This document shows positions 16,432-25,456 of a stretch of DNA of 64,000 bases, in pieces. Under the pieces are notes generated by a model, which did no database searches, was not told the origin of the DNA, and saw only the letters and a program-made list of their open reading frames with translations. Position 1 is the first letter of the stretch. The number at the start of each line of letters is the position of its first letter. The stretch spans positions 1 to 64,000 of the forward strand of contig JASBVF010000034.1 in assembly GCA_030147525.1 (NCBI GenBank), read 5' to 3'. A program made the position numbers and the translations under genes. The DNA comes from Bacteroidota bacterium. GTDB lineage: Bacteria; Bacteroidota; Bacteroidia; Chitinophagales; Saprospiraceae.

Positions 16432-19401
16432 TTGAAAAAGTTTAATACTTCGCTGATTTTAATTGCCGCATTCTTGATCGCATCCGGCTGCGTCACCCAA
16501 AAGAAAAAAGAAGATGTCGGCGCCGTCGGTAAGGCTTATCACAATATGACGGCCCGATACAATGGCTACTACAACGCCGATGTGCTGCTGTACGAAAGTA
16601 CGCTCGAGCTGGATGCCCAGGTCCAGGATAATTACAATAAAATTCTTCCCATTTATAAATATGTGGAAGCCGACAATCCCAAGGCTGTGGCTGATCGCAT
16701 AGACAAGGCTATCAAAAAGGTGTCGGTGGTGGTGAACCTGCACCGGGTAAGTCACTGGACAGATGACTGCTACCTGTTGATGGGTCAGGCACAATACCTG
16801 AAGCAGGACTACGAAGCAGCCGAAGAGACCCTTGAATTCCTGATGGCTGAGTTTAACCCGAAGGAAATGGAGAAAAAAGCAGCCAAGTCCAACGCTTACA
16901 AAAAAAGAAAAAAAGCCCTCAAAAAAGGAGAACTCAGTAAAGATGACGGAGTAGACAAGTCTCAGTTGTCCAAAAAGGAAAGGCAGAAACTGGCGAAACT
17001 AAAGCGGAAAGCAAGAGAAAAAGAGCGCAAGCAAAAAATCAAGGAAGCTAAAAAACGCCGAAAAAACAAAGGCAAGAAAAAATCTCCACCCCGTAAAAAA
17101 CCGAAGGAGGAAGAGAAGCAGGATAAAGTAGTCGAGGCAGACGAAGAAGTGGACGACTTACTCTCAGACCCCAGTGTTCGTCCGGCTCCCGGCTCCATTA
17201 CGCTTGGTAACCTCGGCAACGACGTCGTGGAATCCGATCCGGAAAATTATTTCATGAAACATCGCCCGGCCTACCAGGAGGGCGTGCTTTGGCTGGCCAG
17301 AACGTACATCGAACGCCAGAATTTCTCCAATGCGGAGCGCCTGCTTAATCAACTGGAACGCAGTCCAAGCACTTTTGACGATGTGCGCCGGGATGCAGCG
17401 GTGGCCAAGGCTTGTTATTTTCTGAAACAGAAAAAATACGACCAGGCAGTAGAGCCGCTTGAAACAGCCATTTCAATCTCAAACGATCGCCAACTGAAAG
17501 CCCGCATGAGTTTTATCCTTGGTCAAATTCACCAGCAGGCAAAACGGGGGCAGGCTGCCTACGCAGCGTTCGAGCAAGTACTAAAAAACAGCCCGCCTTA
17601 CGAGATGGAGTTTACGGCTCGCCTCAACCTTGCGCTCGCCGGGGTCAATTCTGAAGAAGAGTCCGTACGCCAGTTGGAACGGATGCTAAAAGAAGAGAAA
17701 AACAAGGAGTTTCAGGATCAAATTTACTACGCACTTGCTGAGATCGCACTGGAAAAGGGCGACCGGAAAAAGGCCATTGAAAATTTGGAATTATCCCTGC
17801 AGAACAGTTCCCGAAACATTTCACAAAAAGCAGAATCCTATCTGCTGCTGGCGGATCTTTATTTTGAAGATCAAAATTTTGTGGATGCAAAACTCTATTT
17901 CGACAGCACACTTCTGGTGATGACCAATGCTGACGAGCGTTACGGACGGGTGTCAGCCATGGCAGCTAACCTTAAAGATATTGCTGAAAATATTCAGATT
18001 ATCGCCCGCACGGACAGCCTGCTGAACATCAGTAGGATGACAGATTCCGAACGGAGGGAGTTGGCTGAAAAAATTTACAAACAGCGGGAGGAAGAGCGTT
18101 TGAAAAAACTTCGTGAAAAAGCCACCGCCGGTGCAAATTCCCCCAACGTCCCCAAAGGTCTTCAGCCTGCGGATGCCAAGAACAAATCAAAGTTCTGGGC
18201 CTACGACGAGAAGGAAGTGAAACGGGGCGAGCGGGAATTTCAACGAAAATGGGGAAGCAGAGAGCTGTCGGACAACTGGCGGCGCTCCAACCAACAATCC
18301 ATCGGTGGCGGGGAAGAGACCTTTGCGGACAACAGTGTAAAAGGCATTACCGAGGAAGATATCAATGAAATACTAAAGGATGTCCCAGACACTCCTGATG
18401 AAATTGCCGCTGCCAACCGGCAGATCGAAGCTGCATACTTTGCACTCGGCGGTCTTTACCGTGACCGTATTCAAAACTACCGAAAAGCGATTGAATCGTT
18501 GAATACCTTGCTTGAGCGTTACCCGGAAACGCAGTACCAACTGGATGCCCTCTACTACCTCTACCTGTCTTATAAAGACTTGGGCGACATTGCCAATACG
18601 CAGTTGTACTACGATAAAATTGTCAATGGCTATCCAAATACAAATTATGCCAGGATTCTGATTGATCCCGAATATTTGTCTCGTGTAATGGCCAAGGAAA
18701 ACACCCTGACGGATTACTACAACGAAACATACGGCCTGTTTCAAAGCCGTCAGTTTCAGCTTGCTTACGAACGTATTTCCAAAGTGGGTGAAAAATTCGG
18801 AGCAACGAACAAGTTGCAACCCCGGTTTGCCTTGCTGAGCGCCATGTGTGTCGGTAACATGGAAGGAAAAGACGAATACATTGAATCGCTGAAAGAAGTT
18901 ATTGCAAAGTATCCGGAGGCGCCGGAAGCATCAAGGGCAAGGGAAATCATGCGTTTGCTCGGCGAAAACGTAGCCAGTGGCCCCGGTCAGCAACGTGACC
19001 TGCCCAAAGGCCAGGGGCAGGTGGGGGATTACAAAGTTGCCGATGATCAGTTGCACTATGTGATTGTTGTTTTCAAAAATGACGTTTCCCTGAATGATGC
19101 TAAAATTGCGATCACGGATTACAACAACAAATACCACAGCCTGCAGAAACTGCGAATGAACAACATCTTCCTCGGCGATGGCGATACCCGGTATCCACTC
19201 ATTGCCATTCGACGCTACAAAGACAAAGCCGAGGCGATGGATTATTACAGGACTGTCCAGAAAAATGAAAAAGACTTTCTGGATAAGAAAAAATTTGACT
19301 TCTACGTTCTTCCAATCGGACAGGACAATTACCGGGAGCTGCTTAAGTCGAAAAACCTGGACGATTACCGAACCTTCTTCGAATTAAATTATCTGAAATA
19401 A
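16432..19401 (+). CDS. porW: Type IX secretion lipoprotein PorW/SprE
   Basis: A 989-residue TPR lipoprotein needed for T9SS and gliding in Bacteroidota (SprE of Flavobacterium, PorW of Porphyromonas). The opening KAYHNMTARYNGYYNADVLL after the lipobox is diagnostic. TPR-like helices fill most of the protein (17250-18000 and 18400-18950), and a conserved segment near residue ~860 onward (HYVIVVFKNDVSLNDAK) ends it. The start is a TTG at 16432, giving a textbook signal peptide with lipobox ASGC; no ATG fits. Unusually, residues ~145-235 are a dense Lys/Arg/Glu tract. The assignment is by sequence resemblance, not by neighbours. Confidence 0.88.
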   Translation: MKKFNTSLILIAAFLIASGCVTQKKKEDVGAVGKAYHNMTARYNGYYNADVLLYESTLELDAQVQDNYNKILPIYKYVEADNPKAVADRIDKAIKKVSVVVNLHRVSHWTDDCYLLMGQAQYLKQDYEAAEETLEFLMAEFNPKEMEKKAAKSNAYKKRKKALKKGELSKDDGVDKSQLSKKERQKLAKLKRKAREKERKQKIKEAKKRRKNKGKKKSPPRKKPKEEEKQDKVVEADEEVDDLLSDPSVRPAPGSITLGNLGNDVVESDPENYFMKHRPAYQEGVLWLARTYIERQNFSNAERLLNQLERSPSTFDDVRRDAAVAKACYFLKQKKYDQAVEPLETAISISNDRQLKARMSFILGQIHQQAKRGQAAYAAFEQVLKNSPPYEMEFTARLNLALAGVNSEEESVRQLERMLKEEKNKEFQDQIYYALAEIALEKGDRKKAIENLELSLQNSSRNISQKAESYLLLADLYFEDQNFVDAKLYFDSTLLVMTNADERYGRVSAMAANLKDIAENIQIIARTDSLLNISRMTDSERRELAEKIYKQREEERLKKLREKATAGANSPNVPKGLQPADAKNKSKFWAYDEKEVKRGEREFQRKWGSRELSDNWRRSNQQSIGGGEETFADNSVKGITEEDINEILKDVPDTPDEIAAANRQIEAAYFALGGLYRDRIQNYRKAIESLNTLLERYPETQYQLDALYYLYLSYKDLGDIANTQLYYDKIVNGYPNTNYARILIDPEYLSRVMAKENTLTDYYNETYGLFQSRQFQLAYERISKVGEKFGATNKLQPRFALLSAMCVGNMEGKDEYIESLKEVIAKYPEAPEASRAREIMRLLGENVASGPGQQRDLPKGQGQVGDYKVADDQLHYVIVVFKNDVSLNDAKIAITDYNNKYHSLQKLRMNNIFLGDGDTRYPLIAIRRYKDKAEAMDYYRTVQKNEKDFLDKKKFDFYVLPIGQDNYRELLKSKNLDDYRTFFELNYLK

Positions 19402-19494
19402 CCAAGATGGCATTAAACCTGAAACGGGGCATGGCGCAATACCCATGCCCCGTTTTGTTTATGTGAAAAATTCAACTGGCGCAAAGATTTCCTA

Positions 19495-19502
19495 TATCTT
19501 TG
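19495..19502 (+). promoter_or_regulatory. -7 box TATCTTTG upstream of the E1 dehydrogenase
   Basis: TATCTTTGCCC matches the consensus, 78 bases before the start codon. A weak CTG lies 16 bases upstream. Confidence 0.55.
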
Positions 19503-19580
19503 CCCCGCTTTTTCGATGCCGGCTGCCAACCGGCACCGTCCTAACCAAGCCGGCCGGCAACCGGAGTTATTTTTTGAAAA

Positions 19581-21584
19581 ATGCTGACAGCACCCGCATC
19601 CCGGATAAAATTTGAGCGTGAAAAACTGAGCGATAAAATGCTCGTGACGCTCTACCAACGCATCCTCAAACCCCGTATGATTGAGGAGAAAATGCTCATT
19701 TTACTACGGCAGGGGCAGGTATCCAAATGGTTTTCGGGTATCGGCCAGGAGGCAATCGCAGTGGGTGTCACGAGTGCCCTGCTGCCCGACGAGTTGGTTT
19801 TTACCCTTCATCGAAATCTTGGTGTTTTTACCGTGCGGGAAGTGCCGCTGGCCAAGCTTTTTTCACAATGGCAAGGTAAAAAAAGCGGCTTCAGCAAAGG
19901 TCGTGAACGTTCCTTCCACTTTGGAACGCTTGACTACGGCATCGTCGGAATGATCAGTCACCTCGGCCCTCAACTAACGCTCGCAGGCGGCGCTGCCCTG
20001 GCCAGCAAGCTGGCAGACGAAGGCCGTGTCGCACTGGCATTTTCGGGTGAAGGCGGTACCAGCGAAGGTGATTTTCACGAGGCGCTAAACGTAGCTTCCG
20101 TGTGGGATTTGCCAGTTATTTTTTTGGTGGAAAACAATGGGTACGGGCTTTCCACCACAACGAAAGAACAATACCGCTGCGAAAACATCGCTGACCGTGG
20201 TATTGGCTATGGCATGAAATCAGTCATCCTTGACGGAAATAATATCCTCGAAGTTTATAACACCATTTCGAAACTGGCCGCTGATATGCGGAAAAAACCA
20301 CACCCGGTTCTCGTCGAATGCAAGACATTCCGCATGCGAGGACACGAAGAGGCATCCGGCGTGAAATATGTTCCCAAGGAATTACTCGAAGAGTGGGCCG
20401 GCAAGGATCCCGTGCAGCAGTACGAGCAGTACCTGTTGGAGGAAGGTGTTTTAACCGAGAAAAAAATTGCGGCTATTCGTAAGGAAATCAAAGCGGAAAT
20501 TGATGCTGCCTGGCAGGCTACGGTTGCAGAACCTGAAGTAGAAGCTGACACTGCGGAAGAGTTGGCCGATGTTTACGCTCCTGTCGTGAACCCTGTCAAG
20601 CATCCTGAGAAGGATGGACAAACTACTGAAAAAAGGTTTATCGATGCCATCTCCGACGGTCTGCGCCAGGCAATGAAAAAATATGACAAGCTCGTCCTGA
20701 TGGGACAGGATATTGCAGACTACGGCGGTGTTTTTAAGATTACCCAAGGGTTTGTTGAAGAATTTGGCAAAGACCGGGTGCGAAATACCCCAATTTGTGA
20801 AAGTGCTATTATCGGTGCCGGTCTTGGCCTAAGTCTTAAGGGCTTCAAGGCCATGGTGGAGATGCAGTTCGCTGATTTTGTTACTTCCGGTTTCAACCAA
20901 GTGGTCAATAACCTTGCAAAAATCCACTATCGATGGGGCGCCAATGCCGATGTGGTCGTGCGGATGCCTACTGGCGGGGGGGTAGGGGCAGGGCCTTTTC
21001 ACTCACAAAGCAACGAGGCTTGGTTCGTGCACACGCCCGGATTGAAAGTAGTATTTCCTTCGAATCCATACGATGCAAAAGGGCTATTGCTTGCCGCATT
21101 CGACGACCCTAATCCGGTGCTATTTTTTGAACACAAAGCACTGTACCGGAGCCTGACGGAGGTAATTCCTGATGAATATTACACCATTGAAATTGGCAAG
21201 GCCAAAGTCGTTCGCTCTGGTCAGGCACTCAGTGTCATAACTTACGGGATGGGCGTTCACTGGGCACTGAAGGTTTGCGAAGAGGAAGGCATCGATGCTG
21301 AAATTCTCGACCTTCGCACGCTACTCCCTCTTGACTACGATGCTATCAGCGAAACGGTGAAAAAAACAAACCGGGCGATTCTGCTCCATGAGGATACAAT
21401 GACAGGTGGTATCGGAGGTGAGATAGCTGCGTGGATTTCAGAACATTTGTTCGAGCACCTGGACGCTCCCGTGCTTCGGGCTGCGGCACTCGACACGCCA
21501 GTGCCTTTCGCTATTCCGCTGGAGCAAAACTTCATGCCGGCCGAGCGCTTTCGTCAGCAGGTGAAAAGGTTGGCTGCCTATTGA
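19581..21584 (+). CDS. Fused 2-oxoacid dehydrogenase E1 alpha/beta
   Basis: A 667-residue fusion of the alpha and beta chains of a thiamine-diphosphate E1 component, as found in branched-chain (or pyruvate) 2-oxoacid dehydrogenase complexes. The alpha half has the ThDP motif GEGGTSEGDFHEA...VENNGYG (about residues 155-195). The beta half starts near residue 350 (KRFIDAISDGLRQAM) and has GQDIADYGGVF and MPTGGGVGAGPFHSQSNE. The fused form is common in Bacteroidota. E2 and E3 are not in this window. Substrate preference (branched-chain acids most likely) is inferred. Confidence 0.93.
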   Translation: MLTAPASRIKFEREKLSDKMLVTLYQRILKPRMIEEKMLILLRQGQVSKWFSGIGQEAIAVGVTSALLPDELVFTLHRNLGVFTVREVPLAKLFSQWQGKKSGFSKGRERSFHFGTLDYGIVGMISHLGPQLTLAGGAALASKLADEGRVALAFSGEGGTSEGDFHEALNVASVWDLPVIFLVENNGYGLSTTTKEQYRCENIADRGIGYGMKSVILDGNNILEVYNTISKLAADMRKKPHPVLVECKTFRMRGHEEASGVKYVPKELLEEWAGKDPVQQYEQYLLEEGVLTEKKIAAIRKEIKAEIDAAWQATVAEPEVEADTAEELADVYAPVVNPVKHPEKDGQTTEKRFIDAISDGLRQAMKKYDKLVLMGQDIADYGGVFKITQGFVEEFGKDRVRNTPICESAIIGAGLGLSLKGFKAMVEMQFADFVTSGFNQVVNNLAKIHYRWGANADVVVRMPTGGGVGAGPFHSQSNEAWFVHTPGLKVVFPSNPYDAKGLLLAAFDDPNPVLFFEHKALYRSLTEVIPDEYYTIEIGKAKVVRSGQALSVITYGMGVHWALKVCEEEGIDAEILDLRTLLPLDYDAISETVKKTNRAILLHEDTMTGGIGGEIAAWISEHLFEHLDAPVLRAAALDTPVPFAIPLEQNFMPAERFRQQVKRLAAY

Positions 21585-21656
21585 GGTCGACCTGTTGTAA
21601 TTTACTGAAAATTAAATAGTTGCCAAAAAACTTAAACACTATTAAACATCACATCA

Positions 21657-22031
21657 ATGACCATTCTGCTTTGCACAGCTGAAGAACTCATGCTGACGAC
21701 CCTGGAGTACCGCTTCCGTAAAAATGGCTGGAAGCTTGAAGTGGCTGAGAACATTCAGATTTCACTTGAAAAAGTAAAAAAGCGTTCCCCCGATCTTGTG
21801 GTGGTGGATCTTGAGCTTCCAGGCTACTCTGGCCTTGATATTATCCAGTTTTTAAAAAAAGAATACAACCACTCACTTCCCATCGTAGTTGCTGCCTCGT
21901 TGGATGATGATTCAATGGTGTTGGAATCGTTGCGGCTTGGTGCGCATGATTTTATTATTGCGCCATACAAGCCGGATGAACTGGTGTTGCGGATCCGCCG
22001 CTTGTTACAGTTGAAAAAGGTGGTGAGCTAA
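21657..22031 (+). CDS. Stand-alone response-regulator receiver domain
   Basis: A 124-residue single receiver domain. The phospho-acceptor is Asp51 (VVVDLELPG), the acidic pair is Glu9-Glu10 instead of the usual Asp pair, and the switch lysine is Lys105 in APYKP. No output domain follows, so it would act through protein contacts, like CheY or Spo0F. No kinase is adjacent. The Glu-Glu metal site is atypical but seen in some receivers. The neighbours are E1 dehydrogenase and rfbA, which give no clear pathway. Confidence 0.85.
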   Translation: MTILLCTAEELMLTTLEYRFRKNGWKLEVAENIQISLEKVKKRSPDLVVVDLELPGYSGLDIIQFLKKEYNHSLPIVVAASLDDDSMVLESLRLGAHDFIIAPYKPDELVLRIRRLLQLKKVVS

Positions 22032-22078
22032 TTGCTATATATTTTTACTGAAAAAATAACAATTCAAAAACCTGTAAA

Positions 22079-22939
22079 ATGAAAGGAATTATTCTCGCCG
22101 GTGGCCTTGGCACCAGGCTTTATCCCCTTACACTTGCCGTGAGTAAACAGCTGATGCCTGTTTACGACAAACCGATGATTTACTATCCGTTATCCACGCT
22201 GATGTTGGCGGGTATCCGGGATATTATGATCATTTCCACGCCCTACGATCTGCCCAATTTTGAAAAACTGTTGAAAGACGGAAGCGACATTGGCTGCAAT
22301 TTCTCCTACATGCCACAGCACGAACCAAACGGGCTGGCTCAGGCATTCGTGCTTGGCGAGGAGTTTATCGGGAATGACAGTGCAGCGCTTGTTTTAGGTG
22401 ATAATATTTTTTACGGAGCAGGAATGTCCAAGGTGCTCCAATCAAGTTTCAATCCTGATGGAGGTATCATCTTCGCTTATCAGGTAGCCGACCCCGAACG
22501 CTATGGAGTGGTTGAGTTTGACGATAACTTAAATGCGATCTCCATTGAGGAAAAACCCAAAAAGCCCAAGTCGAATTTTGCTGTTCCGGGCTTGTATTTT
22601 TATGATAACCAGGTAGTTGAAATAGCGAAAAACCTGAAACCCAGCCCCCGAGGCGAGTACGAGATTACCGACGTCAATAAAACCTACTTGGCAATGAATA
22701 AACTCAAAGTGGCTTTGCTCAGCAGGGGGACTGCATGGCTCGATACCGGTACGCATGATTCACTGCTGCAGGCAGGCCAGTTTATTCAAGTGATCGAAGA
22801 GCGGCAAGGGTTGAAAATAGGCTGCATCGAAGAAGTTGCCTGGGAGATGGGCTTTATCGATGATGAACAACTTGATCGGCTCGGCAACAAATACATTAAA
22901 AGTGGCTACGGAGAATATTTGTTGAAACTTTTAAAATAG
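22079..22939 (+). CDS. rfbA: Glucose-1-phosphate thymidylyltransferase
   Basis: A 286-residue enzyme that makes dTDP-glucose from dTTP and glucose-1-phosphate, the first step to dTDP-rhamnose. It has the nucleotide loop [11 protein letters not shown], the [20 protein letters not shown] segment and GDNIFYG in the middle. Length is typical (about 290). It usually sits with rfbB/C/D, but none of them is in this window, so the gene is isolated or transcribed after the receiver gene 48 bases upstream. Confidence 0.95.
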   Translation: MKGIILAGGLGTRLYPLTLAVSKQLMPVYDKPMIYYPLSTLMLAGIRDIMIISTPYDLPNFEKLLKDGSDIGCNFSYMPQHEPNGLAQAFVLGEEFIGNDSAALVLGDNIFYGAGMSKVLQSSFNPDGGIIFAYQVADPERYGVVEFDDNLNAISIEEKPKKPKSNFAVPGLYFYDNQVVEIAKNLKPSPRGEYEITDVNKTYLAMNKLKVALLSRGTAWLDTGTHDSLLQAGQFIQVIEERQGLKIGCIEEVAWEMGFIDDEQLDRLGNKYIKSGYGEYLLKLLK

Positions 22940-23003
22940 CCTGTTATGACAGGGCCCCGTCAAAATGCCATCCTAATTAACATTTTTCGGTGTAATTTTT
23001 GCT

Positions 23004-23064
23004 GTCTTTAAGGTTTGCGTACTGAGGCTTGGCCATTCAGTTGATACACGTAAACCTTAAAGAC
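23004..23064 (+). promoter_or_regulatory. Inverted repeat in the leader of the M48-like gene
   Basis: Arms 23004-23021 and 23047-23064 pair over about 18 bases with one mismatch (GTCTTTAAGGTTTGCGTA against its complement). It starts just after a TAATTTTTG-like -7 box (22992-23000) and ends 7 bases before the start codon, so the mRNA would begin with this hairpin. It could be a control element or mRNA stabiliser. Confidence 0.45.
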
Positions 23065-23071
23065 AAAAACA

Positions 23072-23920
23072 ATGAACTATGACAAACTCCGGCACTGCCT
23101 CCCGGCAGGGTTGACAATGATTATTCTTTCGCTTTTTCTCTTTTCTGCCTGTCAGGGTGAACTTCCTGAAGTTCCTACCAATAAAGAATTTACCAAAGAA
23201 AAACTGGAGAAACTGGGCACTTTGGTGCAACCGGGTCTTTTGAGAGACTACGATTTTTTACCGCAGGTAGCACCCTACGACACCACTGTTTACTGGTACG
23301 TGCAAACGCTCTACAATCAGGCTTCCAACGTTATGCACCGTGACATGCAATCAGCCCCGGGGAATCGTTGGGATCAAAACCGTGAGTGGCGGGTTTTCAT
23401 CATTAAAAATGATGAGTCGCAGCATGCTTTTACGCTGCCCGGGGGTGATCTTTTCATCACCACCGGCATGTTGAAAAGTTTTGAAAAAGAATACGAGCTG
23501 TATTATCTGCTCACTTTTGAGGCAGCTCTCATGCATGAAGGTCATTTGCTAAACCGGCTTATTTTTGAGTATAACTCTTTGACAATTAATAATTTAATTG
23601 AAGGGAATGAAGGGGTGAATGAAATTACAGTTGACGACATTGCGGAGGACTTGCCGCATCTTGATTTTGATGAGAGTACAATCAAAGAGGTTGATAAATA
23701 TACCGTGAATTCCGTTTGTAAAACATCCATCCTCGACCCTACAGGCATTGGCCCGTTTCTATTGATGCCGGAATTTGAGGATGCCAAGTGGTTACAAACC
23801 CGTCCCTCTTACGAAAGCAGGGTGAACATCATTGCCTCATTGCTGGAGGGGCGTACGGATTGCGGCTACAAAAAGGGTTTGGGCAATTATGAGCGTTTTG
23901 TACTGGATGTATTGAATTAA
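23072..23920 (+). CDS. M48-like lipoprotein with degenerate zinc site
   Basis: A 282-residue protein with a lipobox at Cys27 (LFSAC). The layout follows M48 metallopeptidases: AFTLPGGDLFITTGML (119-134), then the helix where HExxH should stand, then EVDKYTVN (206-213), where M48 carries its third ligand in ExD. The expected HExxH is FEAAL at 149-153, so two zinc histidines are lost, although a separate MHEGH follows at 154-158. The inference is an inactive relative or one with a shifted site. It ends overlapping the P450 gene by four bases, tail to tail. Confidence 0.75.
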   Translation: MNYDKLRHCLPAGLTMIILSLFLFSACQGELPEVPTNKEFTKEKLEKLGTLVQPGLLRDYDFLPQVAPYDTTVYWYVQTLYNQASNVMHRDMQSAPGNRWDQNREWRVFIIKNDESQHAFTLPGGDLFITTGMLKSFEKEYELYYLLTFEAALMHEGHLLNRLIFEYNSLTINNLIEGNEGVNEITVDDIAEDLPHLDFDESTIKEVDKYTVNSVCKTSILDPTGIGPFLLMPEFEDAKWLQTRPSYESRVNIIASLLEGRTDCGYKKGLGNYERFVLDVLN

Positions 23921-25284
23921 GCCTGGCTTAATGCGGCCCTTATCCGTGGTTTCACCTGCATTAAAATTCCGTATTTCGGTTTCAAGGTAATTAACGGCTC
24001 AGCCTCGATGGGATGATCTTTTTTTAATTCAAAGTCAAACTGCCGCACAAGCATAGCCAGCAGCAGCTGCATTTCCATCAAAGCAAAATGATTGCCGATG
24101 CACATTCTCGGGCCGGCCCCGAATGGCATGTAGGCCAGCCGTGGGCGTTGTTTTTCCTGCTCAGGGTCAAAATGCTCCGGGTAAAATTCGGCGGGCCTTT
24201 CCCAGTACTTCGGGTCCCGGTGAAGGGCGCCGATGCTGATGAAAACGACAGAACCAGCAGGAATTTTTTGCCCTGAGATTTCATCATCTTCCACCGGTTG
24301 GCGGCCCAAAGCGAATGCAGGCGGATAAAGTCGCATGCCTTCCTGAATGACCTGCATGGTGTAAGTCAACTTTCGCAAATCTTCGAACGTGGGTGTTCGT
24401 TCGCCAATAACTGCTTCCACTTCCAGCCTGAGCTTTTTCAAAACCTCTGGATTTTGCGAGAGCAGGTAGAGCGTCCAGGCCAATGCGTTGGAAGACGTTT
24501 CATGACCGGCAGCGAAGAGCGTGACTGCTTCATCCCGTAGCTGCTGATCGTTCATGGTCTCGCCGGTGTCCGCATCCGTAGTTTGAAGGAGCATGGTGAG
24601 CAGGTCGTTGGGCGGGTCTTTTTGTTTCCTTCGTTCATCAATGAGCTGGTGGATGTAGCTATTGAACCAAATCATATCTTTTTTAAAACGATAATGCCGT
24701 CCGCTGAGGTAGCCAAGCGGGATCAGGTGTGGGCGGGTGGTTCGGAAGACAATGTAATCCTGGGCGTCCATCATGATGCGGTACATCTCCGAGATGTCGC
24801 CGGGGTTGTCGGAGCTGAAAAGTGTTTTGAGCACAATGTCAGCCGTCAGGCTCATCATTTCTTTAGAGATGTCGAGCGTCTCGCTGCCGGTAGTTTTTTT
24901 TGTTAAATTTTCTACGTAGCGGTCGGCCACCTCCGTCATTTTTGCAAACAGGTCTTCGAGCTGTTTTTTGTAAAATGCAGGTTGCGCCAGCCTGCGCTGC
25001 CTCCGCCAGAAGTCACCCTCACTGGTGACAAGGCCGTTGCCGAGGGCGAGTTTGAGGTGGCGGTAAGCGATACTTTTGACGTAGTTTTTCTGGTTTTTCT
25101 GAAGTACGTAGCTGATGACTTCAGGGCTGGTGGTCACAAATAATTTTCTGAAAATAAACGGTACCCGGTAAAAATCGCCCATTTCGCCGGCATGTTGGAT
25201 GGTAAACTCGAAGGGGTTGCGGATAAACTCAGCACCGGGAAGGATGGGGTTTTTACCTTTAAAAACGGGGATGACAGATTTCAT
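23917..25284 (-). CDS. Cytochrome P450
   Basis: A 455-residue soluble P450 monooxygenase of usual length. The I-helix oxygen motif AAGHETSSN, the K-helix ExxR in QEGMRLYPP and the heme-cysteine loop FGAGPRMCIG are all present. The overall look is CYP102/CYP4-like bacterial class (fatty-acid- or hydrophobic-substrate-like), but substrate and redox partner cannot be told. No ferredoxin or reductase is adjacent. It is monocistronic and converges on the M48-like gene. Confidence 0.94.
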   Translation of the reverse strand: MKSVIPVFKGKNPILPGAEFIRNPFEFTIQHAGEMGDFYRVPFIFRKLFVTTSPEVISYVLQKNQKNYVKSIAYRHLKLALGNGLVTSEGDFWRRQRRLAQPAFYKKQLEDLFAKMTEVADRYVENLTKKTTGSETLDISKEMMSLTADIVLKTLFSSDNPGDISEMYRIMMDAQDYIVFRTTRPHLIPLGYLSGRHYRFKKDMIWFNSYIHQLIDERRKQKDPPNDLLTMLLQTTDADTGETMNDQQLRDEAVTLFAAGHETSSNALAWTLYLLSQNPEVLKKLRLEVEAVIGERTPTFEDLRKLTYTMQVIQEGMRLYPPAFALGRQPVEDDEISGQKIPAGSVVFISIGALHRDPKYWERPAEFYPEHFDPEQEKQRPRLAYMPFGAGPRMCIGNHFALMEMQLLLAMLVRQFDFELKKDHPIEAEPLITLKPKYGILMQVKPRIRAALSQA

Positions 25285-25456
25285 GTAAAAAAGTTTTTTG
25301 ATTCAACGCACCGGGCGGGGTTTGGTTTTGAGGTGAAATTTTAGCCATCCTTTTTTAATTTGTCAGTGCCCTTGCATGGATGGCTACTTGGCTTGCCAGC
25401 GGAGGGAAGGTGGTGTAAATTGTTGACGAAACCTGTTTCAATAAAATCAAACCATC

